From Arachnomyces sp. PD_36 (lineage: Eukaryota; Ascomycota; Eurotiomycetes; Onygenales; Arachnomycetaceae), in the NCBI GenBank assembly GCA_032988195.1, contig JANTQE010000005.1:310001-374000 (forward strand): a DNA stretch of 64,000 bases, read 5' to 3'. Within the stretch, counting starts at the first letter, position 1. Every line of letters starts with the position of its first letter. The notes beneath the pieces are model-generated. The model worked only from the letters and a program-made list of their open reading frames with translations, had not been told where the DNA came from and ran no database searches. Shown piece after piece: positions 46,004 to 57,681 of the stretch. Made by a program: the position numbers and the translations under genes.

Positions 46004-47421
46004 AATTTTTTTTTTGGCCCGATGTCGGCTATCCAAAGGGAAAGGTGTATATTGCCACAGCGGAGTTGAAGGAGAAGCAACCCCAGAATACGCACGCTAG
46101 ACCGTAATAGGCAATAAGATATTGCCGTCTTATCGGCGACTCATCCCGCACAGCAAGTCTCGGCATCTTCCATGAAGATGGGGCTCAAAAGCGGAACGAA
46201 CTGTCTACGATTCAATTTTTGTTCCACATTGTCAAGTCGCATTCGTTTCAGACAACGTGCTCATCACAACAAGATAGCTAGAATGAGGGAGAAACGGCAC
46301 TCTATTGGCCCTTTTCTTAATGAATTTCACAATGGAACTGAACATCGAAGGACATATTTCGGACAACACGAATCCAGCAGCTTGTGAAGGCAGCGAAGGA
46401 ATTTGCCCCTCCAAACCTTGTCAGTGGCCAATACTGAGTCGAGAACATGAATAGCATTGGTGGAGCCCCCTGAGATGAAAGATGGATCCATCCTTTTGGC
46501 AGTCGTGCCACTCAGCGCCCGTGGTGGTGACCACAGGCTCGAAATCAACCATGCAGGCAGCAAGGAAAAGGGAGCGAAAAAGGAGGTCAAAAATGAACGC
46601 GAAAAGGGTTTTTTAATGTGTGATACTTCAAGATCAACGAATCGCTTCCGATGACGACATGGCAGACCCATGTTTCCTCCCCGACCTTCCGTTTGCGACT
46701 GCAAATTTGAAACTTCGAGCCACAAAAAATTTGCCCCCAAAACAGAGTCGAACCGAACGATCGCTTGTTCTGATGGAGAACCAGGCAAACCCCAAAACTC
46801 TTTGCCCCGACACGAGGGTAAGCTAAAAAGAGGGAAGGAGTCAAGCCACAACTTGGCAGCCTTGAATTGGGTTCTTCCAAATCTCACCCAGTCGGTGTTT
46901 GCGCATGCTGTTCATGCCTGCCTGTCCGCCAAAGTCCATGCACGCATTTCTTCTCCCCGGCCGGACCAGGGGGTTGTTTTTATCTTTTCTTTTTTCCAAT
47001 CTTTTTTTATGTTCTGTATCTCACCCTTGTTGTCTGTTCTCAGTCCTCAGGTTTGTATCCCGGTCGATTGAGCGGCAAGAGCGTACAATCTCAATAATAA
47101 AACGCTTCTTCACTTTTCGCGATATTATTATATCTCTCTGGCCCCGACCCCGCTCACTTTCTCCGTCTCTTTCACACCTTCTTTTCCGCAATCCGTTGAA
47201 CGACAGCTTGCAAAAGTGCCATTGATCAACAATAAGCTGTGCTTTGATCTCTGAAAGTCGACTCAGCCTGGCTGCCCCGCTGACGCCGCGCCCGACTCAC
47301 GACTAGCTTGATCTTGGAAAATCACTCGCATAAAAGCAGAGTCTCCCCCAGGTTTCAGCAGCGCTGAAATCATCCTCTTTCACACAAAACACCCGATCTC
47401 AAAATCGAAAGGCCACCGACC
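46004..47421. other. Intergenic region upstream of the zinc-ribbon gene
   Basis: 1.4 kb. The right third (about 46980-47420) is pyrimidine-rich and looks like promoter and 5' leader of the 81-residue gene. A 186-codon minus-strand frame at 46327-46887 coincides with open frames on the other strand, has no recognisable composition, and is not called. Confidence 0.5.
46006..46015 (+). terminator. Pol III terminator (T10) of tRNA-Asp
   Basis: Ten T residues beginning two bases after the tRNA end, a strong RNA polymerase III stop. Confidence 0.85.
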
Positions 47422-47667
47422 ATGAGCTCTTCATCGGTCCAGATCCCCAGCCAGCCTACCAAAGATTCAACTGGCGGCTTCACTCCTCGCTCTTCATCCG
47501 ACTCAACTGCTCCATCCACCTCATCCGCGTCCTTCGACATCGTCCGCTGCTCAAGATGCCAACGCTCTCTGTCCGTCGATTCTCATTCATCACCTGGCGT
47601 CGTGCGGTTCGGCATGAACTCCTACTATTGCAGCCGATGCGCCGCCATGGTGGGGTTTAACCGATGA
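47422..47667 (+). CDS. Small zinc-ribbon-like conserved fungal protein
   Basis: Single-exon protein of 81 aa. The first ~40 residues are Ser/Thr/Pro-rich and disordered. The second half is compact: IVRCSRCQRSLSVD, then GVVRFGMNSYYCSRCAAMVGF. The two CxxC pairs 30 residues apart look like a zinc ribbon. I recall similar short proteins across Pezizomycotina, usually annotated as hypothetical; the function is unknown. The ATG context (gaccATGAG) is good, and the long pyrimidine-rich leader suits an expressed gene. The stop TGA overlaps the ATG of a 167-codon frame (47664-48167), discussed as a finding, which I do not annotate as a gene. Confidence 0.8.
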   Translation: MSSSSVQIPSQPTKDSTGGFTPRSSSDSTAPSTSSASFDIVRCSRCQRSLSVDSHSSPGVVRFGMNSYYCSRCAAMVGFNR

Positions 47668-50382
47668 GCAATCCACCGGATATCTGCACTACAACCCCAC
47701 CACTACTAGGAACAAACGAAACGGATACTTCCAAGGGAGGCAGTAAGGGAATACCCCTCTATGCGCAATCCAAATGGAGTAACATCTTCTCGGATATACC
47801 GAAACGACTTATCTCGAAACCTTTCGAACGAACTTCTATCTGCGATACGAGAACTGCGCGCTTTACCGTCAGATATCCGCAAGCAACGAGAGCCGCGCCC
47901 TGCAGTGACGAGAGACATGCCTTAACAGCTTTTGAGCCAGCGCTCATGTTCTCTACACTTCGCATTATATATCTCCGGCTTCAAGAACCGGCAAAGTTGC
48001 GCACTCACAGTGCTATGCATGGAACACTATTCGGAGCAGCGACAGCTTTATGGTTCAGGCCATTCCCCGCGAGAACAACGCAAAGGAGGATTACTTGTCT
48101 TTCGCCGCATAACCTGGACAAGAGCTCCGATGACGAACCATACGTTCATCCGATCGCCCATCTTTGAAACACCCCTAACCCGGCCTTACTGCAACATCCG
48201 CTGGCTCGGAAAATGGCCATCCAAACAAATACATCCAACGCACAGTTTGCACCCTGCAAGACCGTTGATCGCCTAAAGATATCCATTTCCTTTCTTCCGC
48301 GACCGCCGATCCCGTGACATATTTCCATGTGATCGTATCCAGTGACTCTTTTAGTCTTGGCGTACGTCCCGTCGCTTTCCGTCTTGCATAAAAAAGTCGG
48401 TGTGATAGGTCAGACTGATGACCTGCGCACGTGCCTCTTACTCATCTTGGTTTTTCTCACGTGGCCTGGCGCCCTTGGGGTTTTTTCCTTCAGTTCTCGA
48501 TATACCCCCTTTTTTCACTGTTCTTCAATTTACCTCACTTGGTTCAGCGGATTTTCTATTCATGTCTTTCCTTCACTTTTTGGATAGGTTAAATACAGAG
48601 CCTCGAATGCCATTCGATATACCATTCCATTGACAGCCTGTTCCATGTGCATTATCTTCTTGTGATACCTCTCTAGCAAGCAGGCCTTTTACGGAGGACT
48701 TCGACATATCTTCATCTCTCACCTCGCCCGCTTTTTCCCCTTCTCCTACCATCCAATCTCCTGAATTACTGCTGACCATCATCTACATACACAAGAGGCA
48801 CTTGCATAGAATCTACAATTGTGTCCACGTTCAGAGTCTGTTGACAACTCTATCACCTCTTAACTTTGTCTCTCCCAGTCTTTTCTCATCCCTTTTTACA
48901 CATATTCTGCGGATATTATCTTGAAGGAAGAGTAAACTGATGTGCACCGACTATTTAACTCTAAAAGCTACATCATACCCTTCCCCTCGTGAGCTGTCAT
49001 AATATCATCTTGCGATATCGGGGATAAACACGCGCTGTTCCTCCCACCCCTTCCTGCCAGATCCGCGGGATGACATATTTGTACCCCTTTCCCCACAAAC
49101 ACCTTCATGAAAATCATCACCACCAGAGCATCATCTTTCAGCCACAAGTAAAGATGGCATTTCATGAAACTTATCCCTATCCCCTTCTTTGGGGCCATGT
49201 GGGCTTCACGGGGATTTGACAAGGGTAAGAGGAACCTTATGTGGTCGATGATCTTCAGCAAATAAGATTGTTTCACGTAGATTCTTTAAAGTTGGGCCTT
49301 CAAACTTCAAAGTTTGGGGGGAAGAAAAGGAGAGTTCGGGAGATGGGCGAACAGTGGTGTTGCCGGTTGGTGGATTAGGGTTTGTGATCGGCTTGTTGGT
49401 TGATGTATATCTCTATTTCATCTCATCTCTTTCTATGTTCAAATTTCATGCGTGCGGGTGAAGCTTTTTGATGTGATGGTCAACTACTACAAAATTATTG
49501 AAGTAGTGAAGTTTGGGAGATGATGAGATGATCTTTTGAAGGCATGATAGACATAAGGAGATGGGGGATCACTCGCATCTTCGAACCCTTTCTCCATCCT
49601 TTGCCCGGAGGGAATATGACGGATCAAATCCAATGTACGATATTCTGCCTCCTTTTCACACGAAGCAATGATTATCTTGAGTCCACTTTTGCTTCAGCTT
49701 CATCCCTCTCAAAGCTGATATCGAAAACGGGGACGGATGGGTAATCAATAGAAGCTAAGCTGCCTTTGAAGCACGGAGTATTACCCGCGATTGGGATATG
49801 TGGAATGGCATCTTCCAAGTGGCTGTGCAGGGCTGGAATTCTCCTGACTCCCTCCCGAATATCAATTCTTTTGAATACACTCATTCTATCCCTCGGAGAA
49901 GCTGCTATCGTCATCAAGTCTGATTCTTCTGAGAAGATTAGTTAGTACTGTAGTGGGGGAATCAGATCAGGTGGAAGATTGATGTTCCGGTTTCTCGATT
50001 AGGCTTAGATCAAACCTCTCTGAGGCTCTTTTGACCTCATGAAAAAGCTTCCAGGAGAAAAGGAAATTAACAAGAAGAAGAACACTCATATACGACCACG
50101 AACATCACGAAGGAAGAGAAGAAGATAGATGGCCAAGCATCGACTGAGTATGAAGATCGACTAGAGATTTGCTCTGTTGATATCACGCTGCTTTGAGTGA
50201 GTTTTTGCTCCTCTCTCTCTTTGACAGAGTTCGCCTTTGTGACGAGACACTCATTCTCCCCTCTTTCAACATTTTGCTGATTTCAAACGAAGAACGGGGT
50301 TGAGACTTTTGTCAGTTGAGATGCAGACTAGTTATTTGAATGACTTCAACCAGGCAGTTGGAAAACCAAATTTCATCAAGTG
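47668..50382. other. Gene-poor region, left part
   Basis: 2.7 kb between the zinc-ribbon gene and the damaged tRNA-Arg. The first 500 bp keeps an open frame after the zinc-ribbon stop. The rest has only short, overlapping frames. No transposon or RNA gene was recognised. Confidence 0.5.
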
Positions 50383-50453
50383 GCCTCCATAGCCTAATGG
50401 TGAGGGCGCCAGACTTCTAATCTGGAGATTCCGAGTGACCCTCGGTGGAGGCT
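50383..50453 (+). pseudogene. tRNA-Arg (TCT), T-loop shortened, probably defective
   Basis: Acceptor stem GCCTCCA pairs with TGGAGGC, the D arm with A box TAGCCTAATGG is normal, and the anticodon stem CCAGA/TCTGG holds loop CTTCTAA with TCT (Arg). The T stem CCGAG/CTCGG is intact, but its loop is TGACC, five bases instead of the usual seven (TTCGANC type). This looks like loss of the two bases TC, which removes the TTC of the B box and the T54-T55-C56 positions. TTTT follows as terminator. It is either a pseudogene or a base-calling error. Confidence 0.7.
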
Positions 50454-50793
50454 TTTCCTCCCATAATTGCTTAGTCGGCATTTAGTCGTCATATTCACTA
50501 AGAGTAACAGCCGGAACAGGAACCTTTTTGTTTAGTGACTGACGAGCACTGTACTTCACGCCAGTCAATTGACGCATTCTACATCTCTTAAGAATATGCA
50601 GAATCCTCTCTTTGAAACTCTTCTTGCTGGCGAACAGCCAGTCAATCGCCATCTAATCATCTCAGCTGGCAATTACTTTCTTATATACAGCAAGATTCTC
50701 TCTTTTAGAAGAGAATCAGCAATTCGTTCCTATACAATTAAATCCCTACGATTTGAATCTCACTATACTGAACTCTTGATCTAGTATGGTTCA

Positions 50794-51119
50794 CTATCGC
50801 TCACTAAACGTAGTCTGCTCGCTCTCTGCTCGCCGAATACCCTTGATCAGCTTGTCGTGCTTCAGTTAACTCTGGAGCTTACTCTCATAACGCTCAATCT
50901 CTTGGCCAAGAAGCTTGATCGTGACAGTGCCTCGGCCGCCAGAGCCAGAGACCCTATGTATACTTGCAGATGAGAAGCCGGGTGAGATCATTGATCAAAT
51001 GCCGAGAAGATATTTGAGTTTTGGAAAAAACAAGGCGCCACCGGGGCTTGAGAGATTTGAGCTTCAAGTCAAGATCGGCTCGTTTGTCCAACTCTTCTCT
51101 ACGACAAAGATGATTCAAG
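50794..51119 (-). pseudogene. Possible decayed protein-coding fragment
   Basis: On the minus strand two protein-like runs follow each other in different frames. The first (LNHLCRREELDKRADLDL ... RHLINDLTRLLICKYT) reads from 51119. The second (FSSASIHRVSGSGGRG, then TVTIKLLGQEIERYESKLQS) is followed by an in-frame TAA, then LKHDKLIKGIRRAESEQTTF and two stops. Charged, helix-like composition and the frame shift plus stop suggest a degenerate gene tail. I do not recognise the family, and an overlapping plus-strand frame makes chance possible. Confidence 0.3.
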
Positions 51120-51250
51120 AGAGAAGGGATAGTCAGATCGGATCAGGGGACACATCAAGATGCTGAGGCATTCTTTTGCTATCCTCACATCTCGCTGGCG
51201 TCGACTTGAAGGGTCTAGAGCCGGCCCAAGCAGCACAATACAACTAATAA

Positions 51251-51283
51251 AAGAAGAAGAAGAAGAAGAAGAAGAAGAAGAAG
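51251..51283 (+). repeat. (AAG)11 microsatellite
   Basis: Eleven perfect AAG units (33 nt). Not in a credible gene; on the minus strand it produces a poly-Ser/Leu-type frame that is only a by-product. Confidence 0.9.
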
Positions 51284-54200
51284 CATAGACATTCAAGTCT
51301 CGAGTCTTCTCTCCTCAGAGACCTCACCTCAGCTTCACACGAAATTTTAATTAATACATAGACAGCATTTACATACCTCAGAAACACTGTACGATGACGT
51401 TCACGGGAATTATTACTCGAGTTCTCTCACGAGCTTCGATCCAACTTCATATCTCATCTCCCCGCTGCGTGATGACTTGGTCCAGATTCTCTCTCTAATC
51501 TCTCAGAAGCAGATCGAGTCTCTTCGCAAAGCAGTCGCACATATCACTGTTCTCGCGCGCAAGAGATAATGATCGCATTTTCGTATCATCTTAAAGCAGT
51601 TCTTTTCATGACCTGTCATCTCATCTCTCATGTCGAAGGCCCGGAGTCGGCTGGGGAAGTGTTTCGAGTCAAGAAGTTATTCTCGACATATCTTCTTTCC
51701 TTCATCAATAATCATCTGGCATAATATTGTGAATCCTCCGACCAGACAATGGGAACAACAATACTAAACTACGTCGCCCCTCAGATGGATCGCCAGACCC
51801 CTTATCTGACCCAGCATGGCCGGGGAAAGGGATAGTCGGTTCCAAAACCATTGGGGGGTAGCGATCTCTTAATCCGGATAGACTAAGTACGCGAGGCCGT
51901 TTCCTATTGTTGTTCTCTTTCAATTGAAAGAAAAAATTTCATGCTTAGAGGCGGTGGTTGTACATTCCACTATCGAGACGCGCGGAGTTTTCCGACTCTT
52001 CTAGAACCTGGGGTTCTGGTCAACAGCATTCTTGGGCTTGGGAAAGCGTGTTTCGGCATCGGGTATATCCGGTATCTACCGTTTCAGTCTTGAGTGTTGA
52101 GTGAACTTCCACCCCGTCCAATAGAAGAGGATCAGTTATAACTGAATATGGAGATAGCTCATACGACACAGTTATGTCTCTGAAGCATCGTTTCAGGGGA
52201 TAGAGGCATTTTTAGTCTGGGAAGCTCAAGAATATATCATTCTTACCCAGTGACTCGCTCCTTGTGAGATGTTTTCGACTATTGGGAGTTTTTCTTTCCC
52301 GAAGGGTCCAGGTCAAACTCCTTAGGTGGGTAAATATTGGCATGGCAACAACCATTAGGAATCCTCGAGGTCGTTCGTTTGGAGAGCGTCTAAAAGCTCT
52401 TCCTGGGATGTTTGATTATGAAACCGCACTCGCAGGGCTCAAACCCTGCGTTCAATGGCCGCGATAAAAGTTAACCTCGTCGACCATTCCGCTGCCAATC
52501 TATGGCGCGCATTCCGGCAGGAAATGATGACCATGACCCTAATTGCGATAGACTGACCATAGGACGGAAGATGAAACTCGGATTCTGTCGCTGCACTTAT
52601 CTTCGGGGAGATTGTTAAGCGAACGTTTTCGTTTCGAATAACACGGACGGCGCCTCATAGAGAGAGCGCATTCTGGCTTAGTTTCCGGCCACGCCACAGG
52701 CACTTTGAGCTTCGATGAGAACCGCCTACTAAGCTCCGGAGTAGAGAACGCTCACTCTAGAGGCCGGGGTGAACCCATCTTTGATTAGAATACGGGATGC
52801 TCTTCCAACTCTCTTGGGAAGTGTAGATTTTGGAGGGTGCCAGCTCGGCTTAGAAGTAAGGAGTAAGATGAACAAATTCAAACCAGCACAGCATTCCTGC
52901 GAGCCATGTCAACAGACAGCGGTGGCAAATAATAGCGCCGAAGGACGAATACTCGTCGGTATGAGGATGGCCCGTTTTGGGGAGCGAACTATCCGAATCC
53001 AAATCAATTCCCGAATCTTTCAATCTATACCGACGTCAGGTACATCCAGCTTGCTCTAGAGTTTTACTTCGTCGGGTCTATATCCAAAAGGGTAGAGTCG
53101 AGGGGTTTAACCTTCCGCCGCTCCCGGTCAGCTACATTTATTCTTAGTTCAACTCTACCTAGGGGGTGGATGGATGAAAATAAACGTACGACGATATCCT
53201 CGTCACCAATTTAGCCAAGGCCTAATCGAATACATCGAGTTAACTGGAAGACAAATATCTCATTTGTATTACCCCGTGTTAGTTTAAGCGATGAATGTTG
53301 TCTCATCTGCTTTGGAGCTTCGAAGTCTTTGGCTGTGATGAAAGATGAAAAGATAAAAAGTAAAACAGCAAGATCCTTTGCAACCGCATACTCGCTATCA
53401 AAATTCATCAACACTACCGGATTTAATTATCCAAGTGCTCAAAATTCCGAGCAAGGGATAGGAAATATTCTTTTCCGCCCTCGGGGAAGCCTTCTTGGTT
53501 TGAGATGAAATTATGTGTACATTCGGGCTGCAGCCTCACCTCTCATCGTGCGAGGTCGCTGGTAAGCCGCGCCTGGGAAGCGGGAGCACAAACAATCTGT
53601 CGAAGGCACAGCAAGGCGAACTTGAAAAGCAAGAGTTTTTTAGCTTCCGAGGACGGCGCATCCGAAAGTGAAGAAGAATTCTCGTGTTGGGTCTGACAGG
53701 CGATGGCCGCCTCAACTTTGTGGGCCTCGTTCGCGACTGCGGTGCACCCTGTGCGCACGAGGAGGTACCCTTTGATGTTGCCCAATTTTTCGGATCACAA
53801 TGGCATCTCTTCACGTCAACAAACGAAGGAAATTTTTGAAGAAATGAGGGAAAGTCCTGCATTCCCGTCCACACTAACATCGGAAGATCAATGATCGCTT
53901 GGGTCGTTGACTTTTTCTTTTACCCTTTTCATGGATCTGCGGCCCTGCGGGTGAATGCGTGGGATTGCCTGACTCGCCTTCCCTCGATTCCCTTGCAGCA
54001 AGGAATCCCACACAGCCTTCTTCGTACCCGTCCTAAAATGAGGGAACAACTTCACTATTTTCTGCCCTTTGCCTCTGTCCACACTCTCCCGAGTGCCCGC
54101 GCACAAGGAAAAGAGTTGTTGAGATAATGCGCGGCATCAACATAATCATCAAGAACCAGAAGCGTCTGTCTGTGCGGAGTACGTCAGTGACGGATATTTC

Positions 54201-56137
54201 TGCTTGATGTTCCAAAAGCGTCTTGAACGAATCATGATCGACCCATGGATCCGTCGGATTGAGAAAGAGAAGCCAGAAAGTGCCCCGAGCTGCAGCTTCT
54301 TTAAAGGCTAGTGCTGAACTACAGGCGCTACTGTCGGTGATAGTGCGATCGTGGCTTGGTTAGCATACGACAAAAGTGGTTTGCTTCCGCAAAATCCCCT
54401 GAGCTTAATCAATCAAATCGCTGAAGCCTGAAGGTCTTGAGCTGGCTCGAGAGACCACATTCACTGCCTTTCAGTCTAGCTTCTCTTGGGACATAAGCTG
54501 AGAATTGTCCAAAGGTAAAAAAGAAAAGAAAGGGGAAAAGAAATCAGAGATTCCCGTGTTTGATCCCTCGCATTCATCATTCCTGATTTGAACCGCTGAT
54601 CGTCGCAAAATCAGATCTTCGCACGCACAGGACAGGTTGATCTATCAAATCTATCTTGCAGCGGCCCAGTGGGGAGTTTGGGCAATCGCTCCCGAAGCCC
54701 AAGGCTTACCTCCGCTGCTCCGCTCCGGCACTCAGCCATCCTGACAGGCTCACACCCCCCCAATTTCTGACCACAGCGTGAGAAAATGATCGCTGCGGGT
54801 GCTTGTCACCTAGTGGCCGCCTTCAGGTTTACCATGCGCTTCACAAGCCATCCTCCGATCCCCCTCTGTCATCCCAGCAGACCAATGAACGAGGAACCCC
54901 GTCTGCAGAAGAACATCATGGGTCTCCCTCACGATCACCCCTCAATGCGTAGGCGTTTGACGCCGCCAAAATTCGAGGCCACCCCGGCTCCGGCAGGCAG
55001 CCTTGAGATATGAAGGTGAAGATCATGAACAAAGAGTCCAGGACAGCGAAAATGTCTGGATGACGGATGAGTTCGAATTCCTTCGGCGCTTAAGGACCCC
55101 ATTAAGTTGACATGGAATGTGTCATTCCAACCCGGTTACCATCCCTTCCACAGCGCCCTCAGTCTTTCAGTCACCATTTGACTTGAATCTCGAAAATTCT
55201 GGTCATATTGTTCTCCTTCTCCTGTAAGTGAGATAATAAATTGGATGACCGAACGCAGGGCATGGATTAAGGTTGAAGATGGAAGAAATTTTTGACTTAT
55301 CCTGTTCTGGGGACTGTCATAATTCGTTTTTCTAGATCACTTCATTCGACCATTGGGCATTTGTGGCTTTTCCGTCTTTCCTATTTCGATTCCTTTTGGT
55401 GATTGCTTGACTTAAAATATGAGTTCATCAACATCTGCCGTCTCTCTAATATATTCGCTCTTCCCGTCGCAATAGTTTTAAGATTCAGATCTTGTTTGCG
55501 ATTCGGGATATCCAGTTCCCCATCTCCAACCACCAGACAGGTATCGCGGTCCCGAGGTAAGGAATCTACTCTTTCTTTTCACCCTTGGGGTTCCTCCTAG
55601 ATTCTTGGTGCGATTAGCGCCCTTGTTCCCCCACCCCACGGCCCGTCGTCTCCTCTCCGATGAGCGTCGCGGCTTTTTATTCTCTCATATAGCCTTGACA
55701 CCCCCAATCTACCAAGATATTCTAACATCATGACTAGGACTGAGTTATTTTTGACCCCATCCTTTACGGATTTTGGATTCGTGAAACACCAATTCACCGG
55801 TTGCAACCCCCCATTCTCCCAGAGACGTCAGCAAACATAATATATCTATTTCAACCCCGCCTGATCCAGCAGAAGCGAAGCGTCAGCATCAATCTAGGCG
55901 AACGTCTCTCCGTTGAGACAGTTGATTGTATATCGCCTACACCCGTGGTTGAGATTCTCTTCGGGAAAAGAAGGTTTAACCCCGAGTAATCGTCACCCTT
56001 ATAGTGATATTCGCGCAACCAAAAGCAGGATATCGGTGGAACCAAATCAGCAGTGATACTACAAGGAAGATACATCTTGTCTTTTTACTATCCGGTTGAA
56101 GTGACCGTCCGCGAAGGAAGAGCTAGAGTTAAGAGGT

Positions 56138-57681
56138 ATGCCATTTTCCCCACGGTCGAAAGGCTCTCGCAAAGGCTCCAAGGGAGGCGAGGAAGAGTAC
56201 GTGGTATTCTTACAAGGGGTAGGTTGATTCCGTCTTCCGTATCTACAAAACGGACTCCATACCTGACGATAACCTAGATTCCACCACAATGTCGTTGGCA
56301 AGAGTTGAAAGACCTGGTTCGGCAAACCGCACATCACATTCGGCAGGCGGTAGTCTACGATGATTGTCATGGAAGACCCACAGGGCTCGGGCAGATAATT
56401 GTGAAGAACGAAGATGAGGCATGGCGTACATACTGTATGAACGAATTCCGTTCCTTGCTATCCGATGTAGTGTGGCTAACGGCACCCTCTTTAGACAGGC
56501 TTTCAACAAACGGCTGGGACGGTCACTCCTTGACCGTCACATTATCTCTAGCTTGCGCTCCAACGAGGCCTATTGCTGGCCCAACTAGGAGCCCGCCCGC
56601 TATGAGACGACATCCTTACTCCAGGGGATATTCAAGGCCATCAACTGCAACACCTAGCCCCTCAACCCCTTCTCCTTCAGCATCTCCAGAGTAAGCATGC
56701 CAGAATATCCCTCCCGGGTCAACCGAGAGTCAAACATATTTCTGCAGAACGCTAATCTGATCCTAGGAAACCCATGATGCCGTATCAGTGGTCACCGGAA
56801 TATAACCCCTTCTTCATGAATTTCACCCCAGGCTATTTACCATTAGGTCATGAGGCAAACAACTCGATAACTTACGTTATGCCCCTAGTTTTCAACAACA
56901 AAGGCCCCTTCACACTACCCACTGCTACAACACACCCTGCCGAATATGAAGCGTATTCCCAGCCTAATATCTCTTGCGCACCGTCAAGCTTCCAACAACC
57001 ACAACCACACGAAATTTATCCCAACACTGCTACTAAACCCCATCGCAACGACAGTATCCACAGCTGTGATAGTAGCAACGCCAGTAATCGCAGCAATCGG
57101 AGCAGCCTCAGTGCCGCTTCCGCGACACCTACCCAACCCTCCCGAAGCGTCCTCATCCGCAATCTGAAGCCAAGCGCCAGCTGGCAGAATTTGAGGGAAT
57201 ACCTCCGCGCTGCTGGTGTAGTTGAAAGATGTGAAGTCTATTATAATCGAAGATCCGCCCAGCAATCATCAAGTGGTACCGCTAAAGCAACGTTTCGATC
57301 GGCGGAAGAGGCTCAAAAAGCTGTGAATCTGTTTGACAATTCCTACTTTTGGGGATCCAGAATAAGGGTTGCTCTTGAGGAAGAGGTATCAGCACCGGGT
57401 TTTACGAATGGTCAGCACAGGAACAGTAATTGTGCGGTTGCAAATGCTGGGCATGAGTTGCTGGCTGGAGCGATGAGTGGCCTGACTGTGGACTCGGTGG
57501 CTGAAGAGGAGAAGGCCAAGGTTGACGGGCCACTGGTTGTAAATGGGTCAAGTGTTGGAGCGAAGACTAATCAGACCAGTAAGTTAGTCGTACAGGTGTT
57601 CCTGCTTTCCTAATTTATCTTGCCTCAGCCCTATTCCCTTGCCTGTCACTGGCCTATCTAGACCACAGTGAGCTAATTTGA
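56138..57681 (+). CDS. RNA-binding protein with two RRMs
   Basis: Proposed exons 56138-56218, 56278-56425, 56495-56690, 56767-57578 and 57662-57681 give 418 aa. RRM1 is split over exons 1-3: YVVFLQG|IPPQCRWQELKDLVRQ, then QAVVYDDCHGRPTGLGQIIV as RNP1 region, then EAW|HRLSTNGWDGHSLTVTL. RNP1 is degenerate (no aromatic Phe/Tyr pair), so it may bind protein rather than RNA. A Pro/Ser linker and a ~100-residue low-complexity stretch precede RRM2 (SVLIRNLKPSASWQNLREYLRAAG ... GTAKATFRSAEEAQKAVNLFDNSYFWGSRIRV), which looks more canonical. The layout recalls fungal Gbp2/Rim4-like proteins, but I cannot name the orthologue. Intron 3n reading (69 nt) leaves the frame open. Uncertain points: an upstream 5' exon may exist, because the frame is open before 56138 to 56105, and the last intron could be retained (end 57613) or use a nearer CAG. 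Confidence 0.72.

Larger units (their letters stand above)
50454..56137. other. Gene-poor region, right part
   Basis: 5.7 kb without a supportable intact gene. It contains a possible decayed coding fragment (50794-51119), an AAG microsatellite (51251-51283), and from about 55 kb onward pyrimidine-rich sequence that probably is the promoter and leader of the RRM gene. Frames elsewhere are 114 codons or fewer and overlap on both strands. Confidence 0.5.

Noticed and set aside
46327..46887. 186-codon minus-strand frame in the intergenic region
   Set aside because: Several frames on both strands are open over the same bases, there is no family resemblance, no splice extension, and Trp/Phe/Cys-heavy composition is unlike neighbouring proteins.
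51099..51296. Minus-strand frame beginning with a serine run
   Set aside because: The serine run is the translated AAG microsatellite and the remainder is short and not convincingly coding on its own.
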